Source of the DNA: Pseudosulfitobacter sp. DSM 107133
GTDB taxonomy: Bacteria > Pseudomonadota > Alphaproteobacteria > Rhodobacterales > Rhodobacteraceae
DNA: 64,000 nt
Direction of reading: 5' to 3'
Assembly (NCBI RefSeq): GCF_022788695.1
Contig: NZ_CP085154.1
Coordinates: 3,348,001 to 3,412,000 of the forward strand
The notes under the pieces are model-generated. The model was not told the origin of the DNA. It saw only the letters and a program-made list of their open reading frames with translations, and searched no databases. Positions 53,686 to 62,760 of the stretch are shown here, piece after piece (position 1 is the stretch's first letter; every line of letters begins with the position of its first letter). The translations under genes and the position numbers were made by a program.

Positions 53686-54339
53686 GTGCACACCGACACC
53701 CGCGAACCAATCCGCCTGATCCAAAGCGGTCTCGACAAACTCGGCCATTCGCCCGGCGCCATCGACGGCCTCTGGGGCCTGCGCACCGCCCGCGCCATCA
53801 AAGCACTGCTGGCCGCCAACGGTCGTGCGGCATCTGTCGCGCCGCCGGGTCCTTTGCCTTGGATCACCGAGGCAAAATCCGCCCTCGGCCGTCATGAGGC
53901 CCGCGACAGATCCTGGCTGATGGATTGGCTGAAACGCGATGGGCGATCCCTTGGCGATCCGTCCAAGAACCCCTGGTGCGGGGATTTCGTGGAAACCTGC
54001 ATCCGCATGGGACTGCCTGATGAACCGCTGCTCGGCGCGCTGGGCACAAATCCCTACTGGGCGCGCAACTGGCTGCTGTTCGGGCGGGAAGTCCAGCCGA
54101 TCACTGGCGCGGTGCTGGTCTTCGAGCGCGGGTCTGGCGGTCATGTCGGTTTCGCGATGGGACAGGACGATACGCATTTCTACGTGCTCGGCGGCAACCA
54201 GTCGGATGCCGTCACCGTCGCCCGGATCGCTAAGTCCCGCCTTTTCGGTGCGCGCTGGCCCTCAACTTACCCACCCCGCCTGCTGTGCCTGCCGACAATG
54301 AAGCCCGGCGAACTCCTCTCAACCACCAATGAAATATGA
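53686..54339 (+). CDS. Phage endolysin-like protein with peptidoglycan-binding domain (TIGR02594-like)
   Basis: 217 residues from a GTG at 53686, with GAAAGGAGA upstream. The N-terminus is a PGB1-type helix bundle (LIQSGLDKLGHSPGAIDGLW, then RTARAIKALLA). The C-terminal part has NPWCGDFVETCIRMGL (nucleophile Cys) and GHVGFAMGQDD (His), the CHAP/NlpC-like layout of TIGR02594 proteins. It likely degrades peptidoglycan in phage lysis. Located with a holin gene 13 bp downstream. Confidence 0.8.
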   Translation: MHTDTREPIRLIQSGLDKLGHSPGAIDGLWGLRTARAIKALLAANGRAASVAPPGPLPWITEAKSALGRHEARDRSWLMDWLKRDGRSLGDPSKNPWCGDFVETCIRMGLPDEPLLGALGTNPYWARNWLLFGREVQPITGAVLVFERGSGGHVGFAMGQDDTHFYVLGGNQSDAVTVARIAKSRLFGARWPSTYPPRLLCLPTMKPGELLSTTNEI

Positions 54340-54352
54340 TCCGGAGAACACG

Positions 54353-54520
54353 ATGCTGAAACCAGCCATCCTAGCTCTTGTTCGCCAAATTCTCACCGTT
54401 GCTGGCACCGCGCTGGTTGCGAAGGGCTATGCCCAGGAATCCGAAATCGAGCCCGTCATCGGTGCGCTGCTGACCATCGGATCGGTTGTTTGGTCAGTCA
54501 CTGACAAACGGACACGATAG
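54353..54520 (+). CDS. Putative phage holin (Pam3-gp28-like)
   Basis: 55 residues from the ATG at 54353, with GGAG upstream. Two hydrophobic helices (LALVRQILTVAGTALVAKG and EPVIGALLTIGSVVWSV) joined by a short acidic turn, with a basic end. Size and layout match small holins from Rhodobacterales phages. It would release the neighbouring endolysin. Last plus-strand gene of the prophage remnant. Confidence 0.7.
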   Translation: MLKPAILALVRQILTVAGTALVAKGYAQESEIEPVIGALLTIGSVVWSVTDKRTR

Positions 54521-54531
54521 TTTTAACCAGT

Positions 54532-54705
54532 ATTGGAGCGGTCACTAACCGCTTTGACCATAAGTGGCTCCAATGAAGACAAAGGTTGCCTGTGCCGTGG
54601 ATTTATCACTACTCGCTGTTGCTAGCTATTCATCGTCATCGATGATCGAAACTCATTGAAAGATTTTGGCCGCCATCAAAGAACAAATTAATTGTTCAAA
54701 TGGCG
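54532..54705. terminator. Two hairpin structures separating phage and cargo genes
   Basis: ATTGGAGC (54532-54539) pairs with GCTCCAAT (54567-54574) around an inner GCGGT-CACTA-ACCGC hairpin. A second nested hairpin at 54671-54705 has CGCCAT/ATGGCG outer and GAACAA/TTGTTC inner arms. They sit between convergent genes and probably act as a two-way terminator. Base composition becomes clearly AT-richer here. Confidence 0.5.
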
Positions 54706-54733
54706 ACCAAAGGCTAACACGGTTTTTAACTAG

Positions 54734-56314
54734 TCAGACGGATTGAAGTGGTAACACGGCAACATTTTGCTCCCTCTTCCCAGTTGTGGCCGATCCTCTT
54801 GCCACAAACGCGCTTTTTCCGAAGTACATCCGCAGAGTCCGGCGATGTTCCGCGACTTTGTCCCAAGCTTCAGATGTACCGCGATAAATGTCTACCATTT
54901 CGCCTGCAAAACCCAATCGCACCAAACGGCGCTGAAGGTAACGAAAGGACGGTGGCAGTTCGTTTAAGCTGCGCGCAGTACGGGTAATATCGGCTTCAAG
55001 TCCATAAGCTGAAACAAAACGCCGGGCTGCTCTAAGCAATGCTTCGTCTTCGCTATCTTCAACCTCAGTCGGCATGACAAGTACAGTGTCAAAATCCGCA
55101 TGAATCACATCGCCCGTGGTGCTTCGATGATACCTCGCTGGAGTCTCCCAAATCAATGCTTCCATTATTTCGCTACAGGTTTCGAGAGCCTTTGCTTCAC
55201 GTGTGGTCAAGCGAGACCCCCTAAGAAGACCAGACAGGTGAGCGGTAAATGCGCCTGCACCATCAAGGAACAATGCGACAATGCCGAACACAAAAAGGTA
55301 CCAATAGTTGACTCCAGGCAATCTATTTTCGCCGAAGGTGAGTAACGCTCGCAGCTGCCAAGTTGCCGAGTCTACAATGGAAGCTTTCTGAAAGCGTGGT
55401 GCGCTAGCTGGAAGGTCAATGTCTACTTGTGCGGCCGCCACCAATCTGTCCAACGCGGGCAACATCGATGCAGCCCCTCTTGGACAAAATATTGTACCAT
55501 AGCCACGTACAAAACCAGCACCAGCGTATCCGCGTTGTAAATCTTGCGCCTGCCTGAGGATGTCGTTGCGGCCGTCACTCGCCAACAAATTTTGCGCTTT
55601 GGAGTAGGCGTCGTCGACCATCATCTGATTGGTCGACTTTGTAATTGCGGCCAAAGCGAGATCAGTTCCATCGCTTATGGCTTTCGCCTGCGCTGCGATA
55701 GCTGATGCGGATATAACGTGGTCAGAAATCATCTGAGCGATAGGGCCTTCACCCGGCCCGCTTGCAACGCATTGCCCACCATCAGTCGCCTCGATTCGAG
55801 ATCTTTGCATCGCCACACGTGCAAGTGCTGCGCTTTCACGTTCAACCTGCAAAGCTGATGTCCTCAAGTCACGGATTGGAGCAATCAATGAAGCTTGTAC
55901 TTCGGCATTCATACCTCGCTGTAACTCATCTCCGAATTTTAAGAAGACCATGGAGCTGAATGAGAACCAACTTGAAATGAGCAGTATGAGAAGTCCCGAA
56001 ACCAATGCCAGCTTCCGAAAACGCGGTGCGGCGTCTAGGTCGACATAACCCGCCAATTCTCTCAACGGCTTAGCCCCCTTACCAAGTTGGGAACCAGCAT
56101 GACGAAAAAGATTGAAAGCAGTAAAAGTCAATGCACTGGTCGTGGCGAGCGAAATCAAAATGGCTATGGGATCATTTTCAATGCTTTGGCGGATGGATTG
56201 GAAGACACCGTAGCCGGTTAGGCCAGTAGACGCAGTCCAAAAGATCGCGCTCGGCAACGTAGCCACGATGCTTCGTCCTTCATCATGCGGATCGACAGAA
56301 GTATGGTTTTTCAT
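54734..56314 (-). CDS. Unknown membrane protein with large periplasmic domain (cluster protein D)
   Basis: 526 residues, no family recognised. Four transmembrane segments are apparent: about 17-38, 50-70, 102-124 and 337-361. Between the third and fourth is a region of about 210 residues that would be periplasmic, helical, with Cys182 and Cys277 that could form a disulfide. The cytoplasmic C-terminus (362-526) is charged and helical, with FRYLQRRLVRLGFAGEMVDI resembling a winged-helix tail. The topology recalls a membrane sensor or channel-like partner. It follows cluster protein C by 17 bp. AT-richer than the backbone, so probably transferred. Confidence 0.65.
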   Translation of the reverse strand: MKNHTSVDPHDEGRSIVATLPSAIFWTASTGLTGYGVFQSIRQSIENDPIAILISLATTSALTFTAFNLFRHAGSQLGKGAKPLRELAGYVDLDAAPRFRKLALVSGLLILLISSWFSFSSMVFLKFGDELQRGMNAEVQASLIAPIRDLRTSALQVERESAALARVAMQRSRIEATDGGQCVASGPGEGPIAQMISDHVISASAIAAQAKAISDGTDLALAAITKSTNQMMVDDAYSKAQNLLASDGRNDILRQAQDLQRGYAGAGFVRGYGTIFCPRGAASMLPALDRLVAAAQVDIDLPASAPRFQKASIVDSATWQLRALLTFGENRLPGVNYWYLFVFGIVALFLDGAGAFTAHLSGLLRGSRLTTREAKALETCSEIMEALIWETPARYHRSTTGDVIHADFDTVLVMPTEVEDSEDEALLRAARRFVSAYGLEADITRTARSLNELPPSFRYLQRRLVRLGFAGEMVDIYRGTSEAWDKVAEHRRTLRMYFGKSAFVARGSATTGKREQNVAVLPLQSV

Positions 56315-56331
56315 CGCTTCATCCTTCAGAT

Positions 56332-56931
56332 TTATTGGAAATGGGGATCGCTGTCAGACTCGCGCGGCAGCACATTTGTGTGTAGGTTTGCTGGTCCTCG
56401 CGTCGGGTGGCTTACCGCAGCGGATGGTGCTTCGACCCACTTGCAACCGTGGCGCACCAGCATCGCGCGTGTTGGATCGTCGCCCATCACCCGGGCTTCC
56501 AAATCGAGGAGTGTACATTTGAATTTGAAGAAGGCTGGATCAGTCTCCGTTTTGATCGACTCGATCGAAGCGGAACGAACGGTCAGATAAAGTACGAATA
56601 GCACCGCGAAGCCAACGGGAATAATCAGACGCTTTGCAATCCAGTACGAGTTGATATCGCGCTTTTCGGGGTTCGCCGTCTCAACTGCGTCGTCGGTCCT
56701 AGCTAGGTTCGGATCACTGGGGCCCTCGAGTGGGAACACAAACCAGCGTGGGAAGACAGAGCAGTCTTGGCCACGTTCATCATCAACCGGGTCACCTAGA
56801 AAAGTTGATGTGTCATCGTGATAGCTGCGACGACGAATGCTGACTCTGTCAACGGTGCTGAATTGGCCCTGACGATCAAGCATCACCAAAAGGCCACTTT
56901 TAGTTCTAGAAAGATGCTGTCGGTCCGTCAT
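56332..56931 (-). CDS. Unknown single-pass membrane protein (cluster protein C)
   Basis: 199 residues from the ATG at 56931; AAGGAAAGG lies upstream. A polar cytoplasmic region (1-98) contains SIRRRSYHDDTSTFLGDP. One transmembrane helix follows at about 100-120 (RLIIPVGFAVLFVLYLTV). The periplasmic tail has two Cys (FKCTLLDLEA and VRHGCKWVEA) spaced 25 residues apart. No family recognised. Same operon as protein D, 17 bp upstream. Confidence 0.6.
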   Translation of the reverse strand: MTDRQHLSRTKSGLLVMLDRQGQFSTVDRVSIRRRSYHDDTSTFLGDPVDDERGQDCSVFPRWFVFPLEGPSDPNLARTDDAVETANPEKRDINSYWIAKRLIIPVGFAVLFVLYLTVRSASIESIKTETDPAFFKFKCTLLDLEARVMGDDPTRAMLVRHGCKWVEAPSAAVSHPTRGPANLHTNVLPRESDSDPHFQ

Positions 56932-57070
56932 CGCGCACGCCCTTTCCTTCGAAGGGCGTGGCCGGTCACGCTGCGACCACAAACTGATCCGCGCGGCTTT
57001 ACCCTTGGGTCAGGTCGAGTTCGATACACGACCCTAAGGGTGTTAGTATCGCATTAACCATGGGTGAGCA

Positions 57071-57102
57071 ATCTTTTATTGCTCATATGAGCAATAAAAG
57101 AT
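57071..57102. promoter_or_regulatory. 32-bp perfect palindrome
   Basis: A perfect inverted repeat running from ATCTTTTATTGCTCAT to its exact complement, centred at 57086/57087. The core AGCAAT is also found just left of it. It lies in the 181-bp gap between cluster proteins B and C, 8 bp past the stop of B. It could be a dimer-binding operator for the C-D promoter or a cruciform/terminator; no T-run follows the stem in either direction. Confidence 0.7.
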
Positions 57103-57112
57103 GATGGCCGCA

Positions 57113-57694
57113 CTAAAGCCCAGCGATGCCGAACTTTTCACGGATCGCGCGCGCTTCCGTCACCGTTGGAAATACCTCAGATAGCGGAGGCATAGAGCGC
57201 CTATTGCGCGTATATTTTTGCTGAAGTGCTTTGACGAGCTTCCCATCCAACTGCGTTGCTGACGGGCGATCCAGACACTTCTTTCCATCCTGAAGCCACG
57301 CACCATAAGTCTTCAAAAGATATTCAAACGCATCGCCATCAACATTTACGCCGCGAAAACTATCCCGCGGCGCTTCACTCAAGTCAGGAATCGAACCGTC
57401 GGTTTCGCGCTCAACAACACCATTTTGAGCCAAGGATCTAACAAGGTAGGGCATAATGGAGGCGTTCTGCTGCGGATCGCTCTTACGTCGGTCGGTTTGG
57501 GCATTTAAAAGGGCGTTCTCGAGGATCTCAGTATCTTCTCTCGAAATTTCGAGGTAGCTAAACAAGTCGACCAACCGCCTTACTGTTCGAAAGCGGTCAC
57601 TCTGGCGCAAAATCTCCGCGGAATCATCCTCAAGAAGCTGCTCAGTTCCAAGAACATCTTCGTCGACCGAAGTCGCTTTTTTTCCGCCGGGCAT
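57113..57694 (-). CDS. Unknown soluble protein (cluster protein B)
   Basis: 193 residues from the ATG at 57694 with AAGAGG nine bases upstream. All-helical, charged, with no membrane segment and no family recognised. The segment FRTVRRLVDLFSYLEISRED could mediate protein contacts; the last third ends PPLSEVFPTVTEARAIREKF. It follows cluster protein A by 73 bp on the same strand. Confidence 0.6.
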   Translation of the reverse strand: MPGGKKATSVDEDVLGTEQLLEDDSAEILRQSDRFRTVRRLVDLFSYLEISREDTEILENALLNAQTDRRKSDPQQNASIMPYLVRSLAQNGVVERETDGSIPDLSEAPRDSFRGVNVDGDAFEYLLKTYGAWLQDGKKCLDRPSATQLDGKLVKALQQKYTRNRRSMPPLSEVFPTVTEARAIREKFGIAGL

Positions 57695-57767
57695 AAAGTT
57701 TAACCTCTTGATTCTCAGTTGAGCACAGTATCTGCCCTCATTTGCGGAAGTTTGCAAGCTACTCGTG

Positions 57768-59840
57768 TCATCGAACCAGCGACGTTTTCTCTGACGCCCG
57801 TTTATCCATCGAACTCAGGATGGCGTAGGCGACAACCTGCACAAAGTTCCGCGTTGCCCGTTTGTCCCAAGACTGTCGTGCCGTAAAGAAAGGATTGTCT
57901 ACAATCTCCCACATCAACCAATGACGCGTAGTATTGTGTGGCGAAAAACTCACGTGGTTTTCATGGGTTGGCTGTTCTTTCGCTTCTTCAAACTTAGGAA
58001 ATGCAAACGGAGAATATCGCATAGCGCACAGCAATTCATTGTTGATATCATCTATCGCAGCTTTGAAATCGCCAGCCCCATAGCGCAACTGTGGAGGAAA
58101 GAACCGGAGGAATAAATCTACTACAAGTTGCTCGGCCAGCCCCCACAGATATCGGTCAAAAAGTTGAGAATTTTTCTGTCGGTGATCGGTCATGAGTTTA
58201 AAACATCCTTGCCAATACCTTTGGTCGGCGAAGATTGTTTCATAATCTGGTGTATAGACACCGTGAATCGTTACACCCCATACTGACCCACGCATTCGAA
58301 TAGGGATAAGTACAGCGGCGAGATTGGATGGCTCGAAGGCCTTGTTTGTTCCGGCCCATCCCATCATCTCTGAGAGAACATAGTAGAATATGGTTACTCT
58401 GCGCACATCGTCCCAGCAATTTTCAGGTACGTCGGACATTGCGCCAATGTCCATGGCTCCCAGCTGTCCCAGCCGGTCTAGACCGCCCAACTCAAACAGG
58501 TGATTCGTATGAATCAGCCCGGTATGGTACACGGGATCCACAAGACTTCGTACCTTGGACCCAACCCAACTTTCCAGAATGCGGATACACTGATCTACGC
58601 CCTTGTCTTCGCTTATCAGGTTCCAAAAATCATCATCTAAGATCCTTAGCGTTTTAGCCGTTCTGGTGTCAGCATCATCACCAAGTGTTATGTTACGATA
58701 TAGCCGCCTTGTAGCGTTAGGACCTTCATATGCATCGGCGAAACTTACGGCATCTCCCGCATCAACTTTTGCCCGAGCATTTTCGCCATCATGTCTGATT
58801 TTTCCCAAAATAAGGGAGAAGTTTCTTCGAAGGTCATCTGGTACAAGAAATGAAGTGTCATAAAGGTAGCCTTGCTTCTCAGCGTTGAAGCGATGTCGAG
58901 CCTTATCAACATCTCTTGAAAACGTTCTGAACGCCAGAAACATATTTGGTGGGTAACTCCCGGGGTCCTCTTTTTGTTGCGGTGCGCTCTTCTCCTGCAT
59001 CATGGAGGTCACCAATGAGATGCCACCTCGCGTGTCGTGCAGAACTGTTCGAAACGTACCATTTAGCCGATTTTTCCACCATTCATGGTTTGGTCGCGGA
59101 TCATCCTCTGGTGTGCCGTCAGGGCTGAGGTCCGGGAATGATGTTGAGTCGAGGAACTCCGCCACCTGTTGTGCACGGACGTTCCAATCTTGATGGTCTG
59201 CAGACAGTCTTTCCAGCGAGCGAGCAAGATATAACCCAGCCTGTTCGGCGAAATTACTAGTGAAAACGTCCCATTTAAACTGAAAGAAATAATCTGCACA
59301 ACTTGCAATATATTGATCGGCTGTCTGAATCACAGGAAGAGAAGGATCAAACCTTTGATCCTGTTCATCCTGACGGGTTAGTGGAAAGCAAGAACTTCCA
59401 GAGCGTACGAGCGTCGAAACCGATTTCTTCGTGTCCATATGATAAATTACAATGAAGTGCCGCGGACCCTCCAGCAAGTCGGGGAAGAGACGGAAAAACG
59501 GCGTGTCACGAGGATCGCCAATCGTTTTGTCAAGCTTCTCTAAATCAGCATTGAAATTGTCTTCATGTTTCTGATCAAGGCAGAAATGGCATTTTTGGAC
59601 GAGCCGATCACCATCTTCAACAAAGACTGCAAAATTCACTGGGTACAGAGCAAGTGCGACAAAACTGTTCAGCAGATCTTCAAAATAGAAGTCGCTCGCC
59701 TCCTTCGCGTCGAAAAAATGTCGCAATGCTTCGCTGCGCGCGAAATCTGCACGAATTTCAACTAGCCTAGGCGCGATACAGGTTCCATCTATGTACTTCG
59801 CCAGTTTTCCGCTATCTCGATCATATCCATCGAATTTCAT
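57768..59840 (-). CDS. Unknown large protein with H-box-like helix and GAF-like domain (cluster protein A)
   Basis: 690 residues, no family recognised. No signal peptide or membrane segment. At about residue 268, FRTVLHDTRGGISLV resembles the H-box helix of histidine kinases (H-D/E-x-R), but no ATP-binding N, G1 or G2 box can be found. At about 505-560, AAVLIPIRMRGSVWGVTIHG looks like a GAF-type sensory domain. Together these suggest a sensory or scaffolding protein derived from signalling parts. First gene of the cluster, AT-richer than the backbone. The function cannot be stated. Confidence 0.6.
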   Translation of the reverse strand: MKFDGYDRDSGKLAKYIDGTCIAPRLVEIRADFARSEALRHFFDAKEASDFYFEDLLNSFVALALYPVNFAVFVEDGDRLVQKCHFCLDQKHEDNFNADLEKLDKTIGDPRDTPFFRLFPDLLEGPRHFIVIYHMDTKKSVSTLVRSGSSCFPLTRQDEQDQRFDPSLPVIQTADQYIASCADYFFQFKWDVFTSNFAEQAGLYLARSLERLSADHQDWNVRAQQVAEFLDSTSFPDLSPDGTPEDDPRPNHEWWKNRLNGTFRTVLHDTRGGISLVTSMMQEKSAPQQKEDPGSYPPNMFLAFRTFSRDVDKARHRFNAEKQGYLYDTSFLVPDDLRRNFSLILGKIRHDGENARAKVDAGDAVSFADAYEGPNATRRLYRNITLGDDADTRTAKTLRILDDDFWNLISEDKGVDQCIRILESWVGSKVRSLVDPVYHTGLIHTNHLFELGGLDRLGQLGAMDIGAMSDVPENCWDDVRRVTIFYYVLSEMMGWAGTNKAFEPSNLAAVLIPIRMRGSVWGVTIHGVYTPDYETIFADQRYWQGCFKLMTDHRQKNSQLFDRYLWGLAEQLVVDLFLRFFPPQLRYGAGDFKAAIDDINNELLCAMRYSPFAFPKFEEAKEQPTHENHVSFSPHNTTRHWLMWEIVDNPFFTARQSWDKRATRNFVQVVAYAILSSMDKRASEKTSLVR

Positions 59841-59941
59841 TATAACTTAATCTTTTCCGTTCAGCATTCGGGTAGCTGGTAGTTGTCACTCTTGGTTTAG
59901 AAACTGTCAATTTATTTGGTGTTGCAAGACGCTCCGACTCC

Positions 59942-60664
59942 CTACTCGAAGGCAACCGGCTGCAACATTTCGTCTGTGTCCAACTTCAGGGCGGCGCGCC
60001 ACAATGGCCTCTTGTTCACGTGGTGCACATACTTATTCTCGCGCTCTTCTCGGGTTTGGACAAGCAATCCGGCCCATTCAAGCGGGCGCAGGACGCAGGA
60101 GGAGAACTCGGCCATCTCCCGCCAACCGGCATTGTCCCAATCATGCTCTTCGCCATAGAACGCCGCGAACAGCGCCCGCTCGGTGGTGTCATGGTCGGCC
60201 TCGACGTTGATGACATTCATCCAGACATCCCATTTGCCGAAGGGGCGCTCTTCAAAGCGGGCGTAGGATGCATGATCGATCTGGAGGACGTAGAACGGGA
60301 TGAGTTCAGCAAACAACTGCGCTGGGGCCTGTGCCAGTTCTGCCCCACGCTTGGTCAGGCGGAACTCGCGCTTGAAGTGCCGCCCGAGGCGCAAGGTGAT
60401 CAACACGTAGTGCAGCACCTCGAGCGGCGGGAATTCGTATTCATTGATGACCTTGTTATAGCGGAAAATCTCGAGCGCGCTTGAACCGGGCCAGTCAAAG
60501 TGTTCCACCGCCCAATGGACGAAGACGCGCTTGAAGGCTTTCGTTTGGGTCAACCCGATGGCCCCATGGTCCTGGGCATACTGCAGCGTCAGCAGCGCGG
60601 CTCGCAGAAGCGGGGAGTATGCAAGGGCGGGATCGTCATCAGACAGGGGGCGGAAGATGATCAT
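59942..60664 (-). CDS. Conserved hypothetical protein next to IS66
   Basis: 240 residues from the ATG at 60664. I have the impression of a conserved Rhodobacterales family of unknown role. Visible segments: PLLRAALLTLQYAQDHGAIG, TQTKAFKRVFVHWAVEHFDW, FPPLEVLHYVLITLRLGRHF, and RLTKRGAELAQAP, which has the look of a winged-helix DNA-binding module. Located 101 bp upstream of cluster protein A, same strand; membership of the cluster is unclear. Its GC content is higher than that of the cluster. Confidence 0.6.
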   Translation of the reverse strand: MIIFRPLSDDDPALAYSPLLRAALLTLQYAQDHGAIGLTQTKAFKRVFVHWAVEHFDWPGSSALEIFRYNKVINEYEFPPLEVLHYVLITLRLGRHFKREFRLTKRGAELAQAPAQLFAELIPFYVLQIDHASYARFEERPFGKWDVWMNVINVEADHDTTERALFAAFYGEEHDWDNAGWREMAEFSSCVLRPLEWAGLLVQTREERENKYVHHVNKRPLWRAALKLDTDEMLQPVAFE

Positions 60665-60734
60665 GGCGCGATGCTGCCACGGGATTTTTTGCCGGACCAG
60701 ATGCAAAGCGATAGTAAGCGACAAGCTGAGGCCG

Positions 60735-62330
60735 TTAGGCCTTGTAATTCCAAGGCATGAGGGAGTGGATTTCGGCGCGCGGCCACTGGTTGGCGATGCG
60801 CTCCAAGGTCTGGGTCAGCCACGCGACTGGGTCGACACTGTTCATCTTGCAGGTCTGCAGTAGAGTGGCGATAGTGGCCCAAGTGCAACCTCCGCCATCA
60901 GATCCCGCAAACAGGCTGTTTTTCCTCGTGATTGTCTGGGGCCTGATGGCGCGCTCGACGATGTTGGAATCTAGCTCGATGCGGCCGTCACTCAGGAAGC
61001 GCTCGAAAATGTCGCGACGCGTCATGGCATAGCGCAGCGCTTCTGCCAGCTTCGACTTGTCCGAGATACGCGGCAGGGTTTGCTCCCAGAGTGCGAACAT
61101 TTCCGCGACGATCGGAGCCGAGACAGCCTGCCGTGCGACAGCGCGGGCTTCAGGGCTTTGACCTCGCACATCAGCCTCAAGCTTCCAGAGATCTGCCATG
61201 CGCTCGACCGTAGTGGTGGCGACTTGGCTGTCCCCGGCAATATGGAGTTCATAGAACCGCCGTCGGCTGTGTGCCCAGCATCCAGCGAGCAGCGGGCCGT
61301 CATTGCCTCCGCCCTTGCGCGTGAGCTTGTTGTAGGCGGCATAACCGTCCACCTGCAGGATACCACGATACCCTGCGAGATGCCGCCGCACACAATCGCC
61401 AGACCGGCTGTCCTCAAAGCGATAGGCCACCATGGGCGGACCACTTCCACCAAAGGTGCTGTCATCGCGGGCATAGGCCCAGAGCCAGGCCTTTTTTGTG
61501 CTGCCGGTGCCGGGGGCGAGGGTCGGCAGGCTGGTCTCATCCGCGAAGACCCTGTCCCCTTTCAGGATCTCGCTCAGGACATGGTCTGCGAGGATATCCA
61601 GCTCAAAACCTGTCCGGCCCATCCACTGCGCCATCAGCCGTCGGTCTAGCTCCACGCCATCACGGGCATAGATCCCCTCCTGACGATAGAGCGGCAGGCC
61701 ATCGGCGTATTTCGAGACCGCGATCTGCGCCAGCAACGCCTCGGTCGGCAGTCCACTCTCGATGATATGCGCCGGGGCCAGAGCCTGAATGACACCGTCC
61801 CAGCCTTTGAACGTGTATTTGGGGCGGCGCGTGACGATCACCCGGAACTTCGCCGGGATCACATCCAGACGTTCGGACACGTCCTCACCGATCAGCACCT
61901 TTTGCTTGCCCGCGTGCTCCGGCAGATCCTCAGGCTCGATCACCACTTCGACGCGCTCCAGATGCGGCGGAAAGCCCTTGCGTGGCCGGGAGGCCCGCTT
62001 GTGCTGTGCGGCCTGGCCCGTGCCAACCTCCGCCCGCAGCGTCGAGATACCCGTTTCGATCTCCTCAAAAAGGAAAGCCTGTTGCGCACCCTCATCATCC
62101 GCCGCGGCAGAACCGAGCTTCTCGGAGCGTCGTCCGAACCGCGCCCGATCATAAGCCTTCAGGATCTGCATCAGCCGTTTGATCCGCTCGTCGGCATCCG
62201 CATTGCGGGCCTTGAGCGTCTCTATCTCACGCTCCAGCGCATCCGCGCGCGACGCCTGCGCAGCCATGGCGCGGACCATGGACTTCAGCTGGTCCATGTC
62301 ATCAGGGAGGGAAAGATCATCGGCGCTCAT
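60735..62330 (-). CDS. tnpC: IS66 transposase (TnpC)
   Basis: 531 residues from the ATG at 62330. Contains the N-terminal leucine-zipper-like region, the zinc-finger/DUF domain (RPRKGFPPHLERVEVVIEP), the DDE catalytic domain with Asp in RVFADETSLPTL and LQVDGYAAYN, WAHSRRRF, and the C-terminal Glu region RIELDSNIVERAIRP, ending PWNYKA. Intact in sequence. Confidence 0.95.
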   Translation of the reverse strand: MSADDLSLPDDMDQLKSMVRAMAAQASRADALEREIETLKARNADADERIKRLMQILKAYDRARFGRRSEKLGSAAADDEGAQQAFLFEEIETGISTLRAEVGTGQAAQHKRASRPRKGFPPHLERVEVVIEPEDLPEHAGKQKVLIGEDVSERLDVIPAKFRVIVTRRPKYTFKGWDGVIQALAPAHIIESGLPTEALLAQIAVSKYADGLPLYRQEGIYARDGVELDRRLMAQWMGRTGFELDILADHVLSEILKGDRVFADETSLPTLAPGTGSTKKAWLWAYARDDSTFGGSGPPMVAYRFEDSRSGDCVRRHLAGYRGILQVDGYAAYNKLTRKGGGNDGPLLAGCWAHSRRRFYELHIAGDSQVATTTVERMADLWKLEADVRGQSPEARAVARQAVSAPIVAEMFALWEQTLPRISDKSKLAEALRYAMTRRDIFERFLSDGRIELDSNIVERAIRPQTITRKNSLFAGSDGGGCTWATIATLLQTCKMNSVDPVAWLTQTLERIANQWPRAEIHSLMPWNYKA

Positions 62331-62415
62331 GGCATTGGAGATAGCACATCCTGGCCAGCCATGCCGCAGGATATCCGCGCCCAAGGGGCAGTTGATTCAC
62401 TTTGCCGCAGCCGGA

Positions 62416-62760
62416 TTATCCAGCAAATACTGGCGTTCTTACCGCCATGGGACGCACCCGCTTCCAGTCCAGACCATCCACAAGCGCCATGAGCTGGGCG
62501 TGGTTGAGCTGGACCCGGACATGCCCGATACGCGGCCAGCAGAACGCAGATTTCTCGAGACGCTTCGCATAAAGGCAGACGCCGCTGCCGTCCCACCAGA
62601 CGATCTTGATCCGGTCTGCGCGCTTCGCACGGAACACATAAAGCGCGCCGCTGAACGGGTCTTGGCCAGCATCGCGCACCAACGACAGAAGGCTGTCGGG
62701 TCCCTTACGGAAGTCTACCGGATGGCTCGCCAGAAAGACCTTCACGCCGGAGGGGATCAT
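62416..62760 (-). CDS. tnpB: IS66 Orf2 accessory protein (TnpB)
   Basis: 114 residues; the family motif VDFRKGPDSLLSLVRD is followed by LYVFRAKRADRIKIVWWDGSG. Overlaps the upstream orf1 stop by 4 bp (coupled). Required for IS66 transposition. Confidence 0.95.
   Translation of the reverse strand: MIPSGVKVFLASHPVDFRKGPDSLLSLVRDAGQDPFSGALYVFRAKRADRIKIVWWDGSGVCLYAKRLEKSAFCWPRIGHVRVQLNHAQLMALVDGLDWKRVRPMAVRTPVFAG

Noticed and set aside
57768..59840. Cluster protein A as a true histidine kinase
   Set aside because: Only an H-box-like helix is visible; no N, G1 or G2 ATP-binding boxes could be found.
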